The notes under the pieces were generated by a model. It made no database searches, was not told where the DNA came from, and saw only the letters and a list, made by a program, of their open reading frames with translations. Below, one piece after another: positions 54,758 to 64,000 of a stretch of 64,000 bases of DNA. The stretch comes from Bacteroidota bacterium (lineage in GTDB: Bacteria; Bacteroidota; Bacteroidia; Flavobacteriales; Flavobacteriaceae), in assembly GCA_003650305.1 (NCBI GenBank), contig QMOV01000002.1:17513-81512 (forward strand), written 5' to 3'. Position numbers and translations under genes: made by a program. Within the stretch, counting starts at the first letter, position 1. Every line of letters starts with the position of its first letter.

Positions 54758-56170
54758 ATGAAAAAGATTTTAACTCTGGTTTTAGTTTCGGTAATAGGCG
54801 GAATTTTTACATTAGGTGCGTATAAACTCTTTATTGAAAAAGACAATAATACTGAATTAAACCAAACTCCAATTTTAACACCTATAACTGTTCCTGTAAA
54901 TTATAGTTCAGATAATAAAAGCTTAGCCGCTGAATCTACTATAGATTTTACTTTTGCAGCAGAAAAAACTATAAATACTGTTGTGCATGTAAAAAACACA
55001 ACTGTAAATTCTGGACAAATAACTTTAGAAGATTTGTTTTATGGAAGACGTTCTCAACGCCAGCAAATTGGTACAGGTTCTGGAGTTATTATTTCTCCAG
55101 ATGGCTATATTATTACTAATAATCATGTTATTGTCGGCGCACAATCTATTGCAATAACAACTAACCACAATAAAACTTATAAAGCTGAGTTGATTGGAGC
55201 AGATCCAAAAACTGATATTGCATTACTTAAAATTAATGCAGATAAAAATTTACCATATACAACATTTGCTGATAGCGATAATGCAAAAATTGGTGAATGG
55301 GTTTTGGCTATTGGCAATCCATTTAATTTAACATCCACAGTAACTGCTGGAATAATTAGTGCTAAGTCTAGGGATTTATTTGGAGGAAGTACACAGTCAT
55401 TTATTCAAACAGATGCTGCTGTAAATCCAGGGAATTCTGGTGGTGCATTAGTAAATACCAATGGCGATCTTATTGGAATTAATACAGCTATCACTTCGCA
55501 AACTGGAAACTATGTTGGATATTCTTTTGCAGTACCAAGTAATATTGCCAAAAAAGTTGTTGAAGACATTATGGAGTTTGGCAATGTGCAAAACGGAATT
55601 CTCGGTATAACAGGTAGTACATTAAATAGTAAATCTGCCGATATGTTTGGTGTTAATGAAACAGAAGGTTTTTATGTAAATGAAGTTTTAGAAAATTCTG
55701 GTGCTGACAAGGCTGGGTTAAAATCTGGCGATATTATTAAACAATTAGATAATATTGAGATTTCAAAATTTTCAGATTTAAGAGGATTTTTAAATGCCAA
55801 AAGTCCAAATGACATTGTTAATGTTAAAGTATTAAGAGATGGAAACGAAAAAACATTTCATGTAAAACTTTTAAAGAATTTAACCATTGATTTTCCAGTT
55901 ATTGGTTTACTAACAGAAGTATCTGTAAATGAATTAAAACAACATAAAACAAGTTATGGTTTAAAAATTTCACGCTTAAATAATAAGTATCAAAATTATT
56001 GGAGAAAAAATGGTGTTAAAGAAGGGACCATTATAACAGCAATAAATGATGTAAAGTTAACATCTATTGAAGATGCAGAAAAAATAATAAGTAATCGCTC
56101 AAAAGATGAGTCTTTACGCATTGAACTTATTAATAGTAAAGGCGAAAAAGAGCGTTACAATTTTAGGTAA
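54758..56170 (+). CDS. HtrA/Do-like periplasmic serine protease
   Basis: 470 residues. N-terminal membrane/signal segment (3-23), then the trypsin-like domain with the triad His (TNNHVIVGA, about 126), Asp (KTDIALLKI, about 156) and Ser (NPGNSGGALV, about 231). Two PDZ domains follow (about 270-365 with GFYVNEVLENSGADKAGLKSGD, and about 385-470 with GVKEGTIITAINDVKL). It degrades or chaperones misfolded envelope proteins. A terminator follows. Confidence 0.94.
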   Translation: MKKILTLVLVSVIGGIFTLGAYKLFIEKDNNTELNQTPILTPITVPVNYSSDNKSLAAESTIDFTFAAEKTINTVVHVKNTTVNSGQITLEDLFYGRRSQRQQIGTGSGVIISPDGYIITNNHVIVGAQSIAITTNHNKTYKAELIGADPKTDIALLKINADKNLPYTTFADSDNAKIGEWVLAIGNPFNLTSTVTAGIISAKSRDLFGGSTQSFIQTDAAVNPGNSGGALVNTNGDLIGINTAITSQTGNYVGYSFAVPSNIAKKVVEDIMEFGNVQNGILGITGSTLNSKSADMFGVNETEGFYVNEVLENSGADKAGLKSGDIIKQLDNIEISKFSDLRGFLNAKSPNDIVNVKVLRDGNEKTFHVKLLKNLTIDFPVIGLLTEVSVNELKQHKTSYGLKISRLNNKYQNYWRKNGVKEGTIITAINDVKLTSIEDAEKIISNRSKDESLRIELINSKGEKERYNFR

Positions 56171-56192
56171 ATGTAGTATAATTGAGCATAAT

Positions 56193-56236
56193 AAACCCTC
56201 AACCGAAAGCAAGGTTTTGAGGGTTTTATTTTTTAA
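56193..56236 (+). terminator. Rho-independent terminator of the HtrA gene
   Basis: aaaccctcaa ... ttgagggttt is a perfect 10-bp stem with a 14-nt loop, followed by tattttttt, 22 nt after the stop. Confidence 0.9.
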
Positions 56237-56379
56237 TCCGTTTACACTTTCGTTTCTGCGAACAAAAAAACTAATTGAAATATATTAAATGCTTTGTCTC
56301 TAAAAATGTCGTTTTATATAAATTCATAAATTGAATATCATTTATTTAAAATATAGTTACGAAAACGTTTGAAATAAAC

Positions 56380-56387
56380 TATTTTTG
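56380..56387 (+). promoter_or_regulatory. TATTTTTG promoter box of gap
   Basis: Exact TAnnTTTG match ending 33 nt before the ATG at 56420; the leader would be about 28 nt. Confidence 0.5.
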
Positions 56388-56419
56388 CAAAAAATTAAAC
56401 ACCTTTAAACCAAACAGCA

Positions 56420-57868
56420 ATGAGTTTTATAGAAACTTATGAAAAAGAATTAGCGCTACAAGCTGGAAGAAGAAGAGCAACTGTCGAATTTATTAAAATT
56501 GTAAGTGACCTCTGGTATGACAAATCAATTGAATTAGTCCTTTTTAGAAATCAATTAATAGACCGCAATGTTAGCGAAATTTTAAACCTTCACGAATACG
56601 CTAGAGAATTTGTTCAAAAACCAGTTTCAATTTTCGATTCAGTAGAAATTGCACAAGCCATAAAAACTCTAGACATTCCTCCTGCTAAATTAGATATTGG
56701 TAAACTAACTTTTGAGTATCATTTAGAAGATGAAAAATATCATGATGCTATTGCATTCGTATCGGATAAACTAAAAAATGCAGGCAAGAATAACAATATT
56801 AAACCAAAAGATGTTGTACTGTATGGTTTTGGAAGAATTGGTCGTCTTGTTGCACGAGAGCTAATGTCTAAAACAGGTAAAGGAAGCCAACTACGTTTAA
56901 GAGCTATAGTAACACGTGGAGATATTAATGAAGTTATTCTTGAAAAAAGAGCTTCTTTATTGCGTAACGATTCTGTTCATGGCGAGTTTTCTGGAACTGT
57001 AATTGGAGATATTGAAAACCACGCACTTATTATTAACGGGACAACAGTTAACATAATTTCTGCCAATACTCCAGAAGATATAGATTATACAACTTACAGA
57101 ATTAATAATGCATTAGTTATAGATAATACTGGAGCGTTTAGAGATAAAAAAGGCTTAGGTCTTCATTTAATTTCAAAAGGTGTAGATAAAGTCTTATTAA
57201 CTGCTCCAGGAAAAGGAGTTCCAAATATTGTTCATGGTGTAAATCAGTTTGAAAATGATCCTGAAATAATTGACATTTTTTCTGCTGCCTCTTGTACAAC
57301 TAATGCTATTACTCCTATTTTAAAAGTTATTGAAGATTCTTTTGGTGTAAAAAGTGGACATTTAGAAACCATACACGCTTATACTAACGATCAGAATTTA
57401 GTCGACAATTTTCATAAAAAATATCGTCGTGGCAGAGCTGCTGCACTAAATATGGTAATTACTGAAACTGGAGCTGGAAACGCAGTAAGTAAAGCGTTGC
57501 CTTCGTTAGAAGGAAAATTAACTTCTAACGCTATTAGAGTTCCAGTACCAAATGGTTCGCTCGCTATTTTAAATCTTAATTTAGAAAAGGCAACTTCGAT
57601 TGAAGGCGTAAATTATGCTATAAAAAAATATGCTCTAGAAGGCGATTTAGTTGAGCAGATTAAATACGAGTTAAGTGACGAATTAGTATCAAGCGATATT
57701 GTTGGCAGTTCAGCTCCAGCAATTTACGATAGCAAAGCTACTATTGTGCGCAAAGATGGAAAAAATGTTATCCTTTACGTTTGGTATGACAATGAATATG
57801 GCTACAGCCATCAAGTTATACGACTTGCAAAATATATTGCCAAAGTAAGACGTTACACTTACTATTAA
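56420..57868 (+). CDS. gap: Glyceraldehyde-3-phosphate dehydrogenase, long Bacteroidetes type
   Basis: 482 residues, about 140 longer than standard GAPDH. The N-terminal 130 residues are helical and not part of the catalytic fold. The NAD fold begins at VVLYGFGRIGRLVARELM (about 133); the catalytic Cys is in FSAASCTTNAITP (about 294), and DNEYGYSHQVIRLAKYI is the C-terminal hallmark. Because a standard 330-residue GAPDH is common elsewhere in these genomes, this form may favour one direction (gluconeogenic or glycolytic) or NADP; untested. Confidence 0.92.
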   Translation: MSFIETYEKELALQAGRRRATVEFIKIVSDLWYDKSIELVLFRNQLIDRNVSEILNLHEYAREFVQKPVSIFDSVEIAQAIKTLDIPPAKLDIGKLTFEYHLEDEKYHDAIAFVSDKLKNAGKNNNIKPKDVVLYGFGRIGRLVARELMSKTGKGSQLRLRAIVTRGDINEVILEKRASLLRNDSVHGEFSGTVIGDIENHALIINGTTVNIISANTPEDIDYTTYRINNALVIDNTGAFRDKKGLGLHLISKGVDKVLLTAPGKGVPNIVHGVNQFENDPEIIDIFSAASCTTNAITPILKVIEDSFGVKSGHLETIHAYTNDQNLVDNFHKKYRRGRAAALNMVITETGAGNAVSKALPSLEGKLTSNAIRVPVPNGSLAILNLNLEKATSIEGVNYAIKKYALEGDLVEQIKYELSDELVSSDIVGSSAPAIYDSKATIVRKDGKNVILYVWYDNEYGYSHQVIRLAKYIAKVRRYTYY

Positions 57869-57983
57869 TAATAGTAAAATCTAAAAAATAAGTTTCGCCG
57901 TATATATAATTGCTTCTCAGATTGTGAGGCTTATAAATTTAATAATTATATTTACCAACATCTATAACTAATCGACCCTAAAA

Positions 57984-58601
57984 ATGAAAGCATTGAAATT
58001 TTCAATATTAATTCTTCTTATAATTTTTGGTTCAACTTTTATATCTGCTCAAGAGAAAAAACAGCAATCGTTAAATGACGGTACAATTGAGGATCAATTC
58101 GAATTTGTTATAAAAAAATCAAGCAATTGGAGAGATGAAAGAGGGCAATCTTATGAAGTCATTAAGAGAAACTTGATGCTTACTTTAAAGTCACATACTG
58201 TAGACTCTTTAAAAGCTATTCAAACCAAATTAAATGATACAAGAGGCGTTGTAAATAAACAACAGAAAGAGATTGATGAGTTAAAAACTAACTTATCTAA
58301 AACTCAAGACACATTATTTGCAACTAATGAAGAAAAAAATAGCATGACTCTGTTTGGATTACAGATGAGTAAAATGAGTTATAACTTGATAATGTGGTTA
58401 ATTATAATTGCTTTATTAGTACTCTTAATACTCTTTATATATAAATTTAATAATAGCAACTCGATTACGAGAATAGCAAGAAATAATTTAGCAGACATTG
58501 AAGAAGAATTTGAAGAGCATAGAAGAAATGCACTAGAACGTGAGCAAAAAGTTAGACGACAACTTCAAGATGAAATAAATAAACAAAAAGGAGCAAAATA
58601 A
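57984..58601 (+). CDS. Membrane protein with signal peptide, coiled coils and one transmembrane helix
   Basis: 205 residues. Signal peptide 1-22 (STFISAQE), an exported part of about 110 residues ending in a coiled coil (TRGVVNKQQKEIDELKTNLSKTQ), one transmembrane helix (about 138-158, MWLIIIALLVLLILFIYKF) and a charged cytoplasmic coiled coil (EEFEEHRRNALEREQKVRRQL). I recall flavobacterial copies being labelled tRNA (guanine-N1)-methyltransferase, presumably inherited from trmD nearby; nothing here supports that. It ends in a terminator. Confidence 0.75.
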   Translation: MKALKFSILILLIIFGSTFISAQEKKQQSLNDGTIEDQFEFVIKKSSNWRDERGQSYEVIKRNLMLTLKSHTVDSLKAIQTKLNDTRGVVNKQQKEIDELKTNLSKTQDTLFATNEEKNSMTLFGLQMSKMSYNLIMWLIIIALLVLLILFIYKFNNSNSITRIARNNLADIEEEFEEHRRNALEREQKVRRQLQDEINKQKGAK

Positions 58602-58621
58602 GGTTTCTTAAAAAATAAATA

Positions 58622-58653
58622 AAAATTCGTAATTTACCGTTACGGATTTTTTT
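58622..58653 (+). terminator. Terminator abutting the next start codon
   Basis: aaaattcgtaa-tttaccg-ttacggatttt: an 11-bp stem (one wobble) and a run of seven T that leads straight into the ATG of the GNAT gene at 58654. Confidence 0.85.
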
Positions 58654-59103
58654 ATGCACATCATTAAAGCACATATAGAACACCTCGAGCAAATAGTTCC
58701 TCTTTTTGATGCATATCGAGTATTTTACAAAAGACCTTCAGATAAAGATACTGCAAAGCAATTTTTATTTGACCGCTTAAAAAATAGAGAGGCAATAATT
58801 TTTTTAGCAATTGTAGATAATAAAGCCGTTGGTTTTACAATATTGTATCCTTCGTTTTCTTCAGTATCTATGCAACCTATTTATATTCTAAACGATTTAT
58901 ACGTTACAAAAGAGTATAGAAAACGAGGTATTGGTGTTGCGCTTTTAAACAAAGCGAAACAATTATGCAAAGAACATAAATATAAAGGATTAGCATTACA
59001 AACCGAAACAACTAATCCAGCACAGCATTTATACGAAAGTTTAGGATGGAAAAAAGATACCGATTTACAATACTTTTGGACAAATGAAGAATTATTAACT
59101 TAA
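58654..59103 (+). CDS. GNAT family N-acetyltransferase
   Basis: 149 residues. YILNDLYVTKEYRKRGIGVALLNKAKQLC carries the acetyl-CoA motif (RKRGIG), and NPAQHLYESLGWKKD the typical end. Substrate unknown. The upstream gene's terminator ends exactly at the ATG, leaving no room for a separate promoter, so expression would need read-through or initiation within the hairpin. trmD follows after 39 nt. Confidence 0.9.
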   Translation: MHIIKAHIEHLEQIVPLFDAYRVFYKRPSDKDTAKQFLFDRLKNREAIIFLAIVDNKAVGFTILYPSFSSVSMQPIYILNDLYVTKEYRKRGIGVALLNKAKQLCKEHKYKGLALQTETTNPAQHLYESLGWKKDTDLQYFWTNEELLT

Positions 59104-59142
59104 GAAGATTCTTCGCATCTTTGTACTTTACACATTTAACTA

Positions 59143-59820
59143 ATGAGAATAGACATCATAACTGTTTTACCAGAATTATTAAAAAGTCCGTTTGAAGCTT
59201 CCATTTTAAAAAGAGCTATAGAAGCAAAACTGGTAGAAATCCATTTTCATAATTTAAGAGACTACACAACCGATAATTATAAATCTATCGACGATACACA
59301 ATTTGGCGGAGGTGCTGGCATGGTTATGATGATTGAACCTATAGATAAGTGTATCTCTAAACTAAAAGTTGAACGCGATTACGACGACATAATTTATATG
59401 ACACCTGATGGCGAAACACTTAATCAAAGTATTGCCAACCACATTTCAACAAAAGAAAATATTATCATTCTCTGCGGTCATTATAAAGGTGTAGATCAAC
59501 GTGTAAGAGAACAGTTTATAACACGAGAAATCTCGATAGGTGATTATGTACTTTCTGGTGGAGAACTAGGTGCAGCAGTCCTTTGCGATGCTATAATACG
59601 ATTAATTCCAGGCGTTTTAGGAAATGAAACCTCTGCACTAACCGATTCCTTTCAAGATAATGTATTGTCACCACCAATATATACAAGACCAAGAGATTAT
59701 AAAGGATGGAAAGTCCCAAAAGTATTGTTTAGTGGTAATTTTCCTGAAATAGAAAAATGGCGAGAAGAAGAAGCTTATAAACGTACCAAAGAACGTCGTC
59801 CAGATTTGTTGGATGAATAA
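59143..59820 (+). CDS. trmD: tRNA (guanine-N1)-methyltransferase TrmD
   Basis: 225 residues. [23 protein letters not shown], the trefoil-knot SAM site [36 protein letters not shown] and the end [21 protein letters not shown] are unmistakable. It methylates G37 of tRNAs reading CNN codons and so prevents frameshifting. rplS follows, as in many bacteria. Confidence 0.96.
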   Translation: MRIDIITVLPELLKSPFEASILKRAIEAKLVEIHFHNLRDYTTDNYKSIDDTQFGGGAGMVMMIEPIDKCISKLKVERDYDDIIYMTPDGETLNQSIANHISTKENIIILCGHYKGVDQRVREQFITREISIGDYVLSGGELGAAVLCDAIIRLIPGVLGNETSALTDSFQDNVLSPPIYTRPRDYKGWKVPKVLFSGNFPEIEKWREEEAYKRTKERRPDLLDE

Positions 59821-59932
59821 TATTTATTACTTCAGAATTAAAAATGCAAAATAACGAGTAATAGTATTGTATTACACTACAAAACACAAACGACAATGCA
59901 TTTGATAAGATGTTAAAAAAGCCAAATAAACA

Positions 59933-59962
59933 TTGCAGATTACTAAATATTGATTATTTTTG
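59933..59962 (+). promoter_or_regulatory. TTG-N19-TATTTTTG promoter of rplS
   Basis: TTG at 59933-59935, a 19-nt spacer and TATTTTTG at 59955-59962: the best promoter match in the window. It predicts transcription from about 59967, so the ORF track start of rplS (59950) cannot be right. Confidence 0.7.
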
Positions 59963-59966
59963 CACC

Positions 59967-60033
59967 CAATTTTGGGTTAACCTCTGGCGAGAATCGTAAA
60001 TGTTATTTCGAATTAATTATTAAATTTAAAGAC
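59967..60033 (+). promoter_or_regulatory. Candidate L19 leader (autoregulatory 5' UTR)
   Basis: The predicted 67-nt leader starts in the small hairpin accca-attt-tgggt (59964-59977) and continues ctctggcgagaatcgtaaatg, with a possible tcg...cga pairing. I recall a published L19-Flavobacteria ribosomal leader motif, but I cannot compare it here; a covariance-model search would decide. Confidence 0.4.
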
Positions 60034-60387
60034 ATGGAATCTTTATTAAAATTTGTTCAAGACGAATTTGTAACAAAAAAAGATTTAGCAGAATTTAGTG
60101 CTGGTGATACAATTACAGTATATTACGAAATTAAGGAAGGTAACAAAAAACGTACTCAATTTTATAGAGGTGTTGTTTTACAAAGAAGAGGCACTGGTAG
60201 TTCTGAAACCTTTACCATAAGAAAAATGTCTGGTACTATTGGAGTAGAGCGTATATTCCCTATTAATATGCCAGCTTTACAAAAAATAGAGGTTAATAAA
60301 AAAGGTAAAGTTCGTAGAGCACGAATCTTTTACTTTAGAGACCTAACTGGTAAAAAAGCTAGAATTAAAGAAAGTAGACATAGTTAA
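60034..60387 (+). CDS. rplS: Ribosomal protein L19
   Basis: 117 residues from the ATG at 60034 (MESLLKFVQDEFVTKKDLAEF). The ORF track's 28 extra residues lie across the promoter. The diagnostic end is present: GTIGVERIFPINMPALQKIEV and KVRRARIFYFRDLTGKKARIKE. L19 sits at the 30S-50S interface. A terminator follows after 22 nt. Confidence 0.95.
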   Translation: MESLLKFVQDEFVTKKDLAEFSAGDTITVYYEIKEGNKKRTQFYRGVVLQRRGTGSSETFTIRKMSGTIGVERIFPINMPALQKIEVNKKGKVRRARIFYFRDLTGKKARIKESRHS

Positions 60388-60409
60388 TATTACTCTATTA
60401 AAATATTAT

Positions 60410-60449
60410 AAAGCGCTGTTTTAAATAAAATTTAGATCAGCGTTTTTTT
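60410..60449 (+). terminator. Rho-independent terminator of rplS
   Basis: aaagcgctg ... cagcgtttt forms a 9-bp stem with one G-U pair and a 19-nt loop, followed by a seven-T run. Confidence 0.85.
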
Positions 60450-60507
60450 ATTAACAAAAGTTAATAACTATAGTTTATAAATGGTTAATATCTAAATATA
60501 TAAAAAA

Positions 60508-60538
60508 TTTGCATTTGTAAATTCTTGCTATATATTAG
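60508..60538 (+). promoter_or_regulatory. TTTG-N19-TATATTAG promoter of the candidate RNA
   Basis: TTTG at 60508-60511, 19-nt spacer, TATATTAG at 60531-60538 (one mismatch to TAnnTTTG). It lies about 75 nt before a boxA-like acgttcttta (60613-60622). Confidence 0.4.
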
Positions 60539-60542
60539 CAGA

Positions 60543-61061
60543 AGAATTAATAACAACCTAGTTGGTTTTATTTGAAAAAGTAAATTTAAATTTAATTCTA
60601 AAAAATAAAGTAACGTTCTTTATATAATTGTTTTTTGAGGTTTTAAGGTGCTATGTGTATGCATATGTTAACCAAAAGACCAAGAAGTTTTTAAAAGGGC
60701 TACATGTTTAGGCAGGCAGAGAACTAGAAAGACGGAAAGTTTCTAAAATTAGCAGGATCGAAAGTGAAACCTAAATAAAAGAAGCAATGCTTTAAAAGTT
60801 GTAGGTTGTGAAAACGAAATATAATGGATAAAGGATCAAGAAAGGCAATTAAAACTGGAGCATTTTGGTAACAGGTCAATACATTTTGATAGTTACAACA
60901 CAGAATGTTTCATTGAGGTAGGGGGACTTGAACCGAAAAGAGTGAAAGATGAAAATTCGATCATTTGGGGTTAGCTGCAAAGCTAAATAGGTCACGAAGA
61001 ACTATGTCAAAGAAAGCCATGTCAGAGTAGTTAATTCTACAGTGATATGGCTTTTGTTTTT
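60543..61061 (+). ncRNA. Candidate large structured RNA, family not recognised
   Basis: The 830-bp rplS-icd gap contains no convincing ORF but has RNA-gene features. A promoter candidate ends at 60538, then a boxA-like GTTCTTTA (as in rRNA leaders), then about 400 nt of purine-rich sequence with local hairpins: TAGAAA/TTTCTA (60725-60745), GTAAC..TCAA/TTGA..GTTAC (60868-60896), TTAGCT-GCAA-AGCTAA with a GNRA loop (60971-60986), and a terminator at 61013-61061. GC is visibly higher than in the flanks. I compared it by eye with RNase P RNA, tmRNA, SRP RNA, 6S RNA and group II introns and saw no match to their conserved cores. Boundaries are approximate. Confidence 0.45.
61013..61061 (+). terminator. 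Terminator at the end of the candidate RNA
   Basis: AAAGCCAT ... ATGGCTTT (8 bp) continues inward with TCA/TGA and GTAG/CTAC around a 6-nt loop, followed by tttgttttta. A strong Rho-independent terminator although no protein gene precedes it. Confidence 0.8.
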
Positions 61062-61143
61062 ATATTCCTTTTGTTATTTATTTTTACTACTTCTAACACA
61101 AATTACTTCACCTATAATTGATGTATTTTACTATCTAATTTTG

Positions 61144-61151
61144 TATATTTG
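61144..61151 (+). promoter_or_regulatory. TATATTTG promoter box of icd
   Basis: Exact TAnnTTTG match, 67 nt before the icd ATG; a TTG lies 23 nt upstream, slightly long for the usual spacer. Confidence 0.5.
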
Positions 61152-61217
61152 TATTACAAAAAATCAGATTACAATTGCAACTACTTTTCTCTTCAAAAAA
61201 ATTTAAACCAAATCTAA

Positions 61218-63434
<2,217 letters not shown>

Positions 63435-63462
63435 AAGGAGTTCTATCTCTTTTATGGCGTTC

Positions 63463-63493
63463 CCTTTATTCTTGAATTAATCAAGAATAAAGG
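63463..63493. terminator. Strong hairpin downstream of icd
   Basis: cctttattcttga-attaa-tcaagaataaagg: a perfect 13-bp stem with 5-nt loop, 28 nt after the icd stop. No T-run follows directly, so it may be a factor-dependent terminator or an RNA-stabilising structure. Confidence 0.6.
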
Positions 63494-63611
63494 TCGTGCT
63501 TTCCACTATATCTTTTTATGTTTAAAGAATAATTTAAGTATCTCTAAAAAACCCTATATTAAAACATAAAAAGGATGCCGTTATAATCACTAACGCAAAC
63601 CAAAAATTATG

Positions 63612-63619
63612 TATTTTTG
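63612..63619 (+). promoter_or_regulatory. TATTTTTG promoter box of murQ (leaderless?)
   Basis: Exact TAnnTTTG match whose last base is 5 nt before the murQ ATG. Confidence 0.5.
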
Positions 63620-63623
63620 AACT

Positions 63624-64000
63624 ATGGTGTTTATAAAAACTACAGAACAAGATTCAAATTATAATCATCTGGAAAAGATGAATATTAAAGAATTGTTAGT
63701 TAATATAAATAACGAAGATAAAACAGTTTCTTTAGCTGTAGAAAAATCGCTTCCACAAATAGAAAAACTTGTTGAGCAAGTTGTAGAAAAACTTAAAAAT
63801 GGAGGTCGTTTATTTTATATTGGAGCAGGAACAAGTGGACGTCTTGGTATTTTAGATGCCAGTGAGTGTCCCCCTACATTTGGTGTGCCTCACGATTTAG
63901 TTATTGGATTAATAGCAGGTGGAGATTCAGCAATTCGGAAAGCAGTAGAATTTGCCGAAGATTCAACTACTCAAGGCTGGAAAGATTTAAAAGCATTTAA
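63624..64000 (+). CDS. murQ: N-acetylmuramic acid 6-phosphate etherase MurQ (5' part)
   Basis: Partial: starts at the ATG at 63624 and runs off the window, about 125 residues visible. It is not in the ORF track because no stop is present. [45 protein letters not shown] and [19 protein letters not shown] are diagnostic of the SIS-domain etherase, which cleaves the D-lactyl ether of MurNAc-6-phosphate in wall recycling. Confidence 0.93.
   Translation, partial: MVFIKTTEQDSNYNHLEKMNIKELLVNINNEDKTVSLAVEKSLPQIEKLVEQVVEKLKNGGRLFYIGAGTSGRLGILDASECPPTFGVPHDLVIGLIAGGDSAIRKAVEFAEDSTTQGWKDLKAF

Noticed and set aside
59950-60033. 28-residue extension of L19 in the ORF track.
   Set aside because: It crosses the promoter box and precedes the conserved MESLLKFVQDEF start.
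60822-60870. Mini-ORF ATG GAT AAA GGA ... TAA (15 codons) and other short open stretches in the rplS-icd gap.
   Set aside because: Very short, all frames are broken, and open stretches are expected in purine-rich DNA; no protein-like pattern seen.
60922-60940. ggtagggggacttgaaccg reads as a tRNA T-arm/acceptor on the minus strand (ggttcaagtccccctacc).
   Set aside because: No matching 5' acceptor strand, anticodon arm or D-arm is found at the right distance on the minus strand; it lies inside the plus-strand candidate RNA.

Overview
ORGANISM. The window reads as the chromosome of a marine-type member of the Flavobacteriaceae (Bacteroidetes). Evidence: AT-rich DNA, almost no Shine-Dalgarno sequences, many upstream TAnnTTTG boxes (the Bacteroidetes -7/-10 element), a gliding/T9SS-type C-terminal sorting domain on a secreted PQQ sugar dehydrogenase, families typical of this group (DUF2911, DUF4835, DUF6913, a Bacteroidetes-type RpoZ, a 482-residue GAPDH, monomeric isocitrate dehydrogenase, group III truncated haemoglobin) and conserved flavobacterial gene strings. 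No tRNA, rRNA, CRISPR array, prophage or intact insertion sequence was found; this is mostly core genome. LAYOUT. 1-1.1 kb: 5' part of a ResB/CcsA cytochrome c biogenesis gene and a truncated haemoglobin (minus). 1.1-6.0 kb: a His-rich lipoprotein, then a plus-strand run DUF2520 / KdsC-like HAD phosphatase / UbiA-type prenyltransferase / Maf / lipoprotein / small MscS channel. 6.1-10.8 kb: secreted PIG-L deacetylase, an overlooked 35-residue membrane peptide and a sodium:solute symporter. 10.9-19.6 kb: membrane protein plus HTH regulator with a candidate operator, DUF2911, two M20 peptidases, Pcm, Gfo/Idh/MocA oxidoreductase, 3-hydroxyacyl-CoA dehydrogenase, DUF1015. 19.6-24.3 kb: YggS, exonuclease/GIY-YIG fusion, K+ channel, MiaA, S51 peptidase. 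24.4-36.8 kb, all minus: a histidine kinase/response regulator pair, the GT2-YbbR-CoaE operon, FabI, and BamD-RpoZ-CoaBC-DUF4835-RecN, then DUF6913-DapA. 36.9-46.3 kb: split 5'-nucleotidase (two genes), a membrane protein, LigA, GNAT-PrmC-LOG operon divergent from RibD-HAD-YigZ, and a thioesterase. 46.5-54.6 kb: DnaA, LMW phosphatase, PQQ sugar dehydrogenase, RsmI-like methylase, lysozyme-like protein and the DapF-GNAT-MltG-DUF2279 operon. 54.7-64 kb: HtrA protease, GAPDH, coiled-coil membrane protein, GNAT, TrmD, RplS with a candidate leader, an 830-bp gap that appears to encode a large structured RNA ending in a terminator, monomeric Icd, and the start of MurQ. HOW IT WORKS TOGETHER. Most genes serve housekeeping: cell wall and envelope (DapA, DapF, MltG, MurQ, BamD), cofactors (CoaE, CoaBC, RibD), translation and tRNA modification (MiaA, TrmD, RplS, PrmC, RsmI-like), DNA replication/repair (DnaA, LigA, RecN). 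MOST INTERESTING. (1) The unassigned candidate RNA between rplS and icd. (2) The 35-residue peptide placed one base before the symporter gene, a possible small transporter subunit. (3) Five genes with the promoter box ending 5-7 nt before the start codon, predicting leaderless mRNAs. (4) Several genes with forced TTG/GTG starts. (5) A scatter of different palindromic repeat elements, one inside a coding region, and a shared heptamer repeat in the neighbouring prmC and ribD genes. All family assignments are from reading the translated sequence and memory; no search was run.
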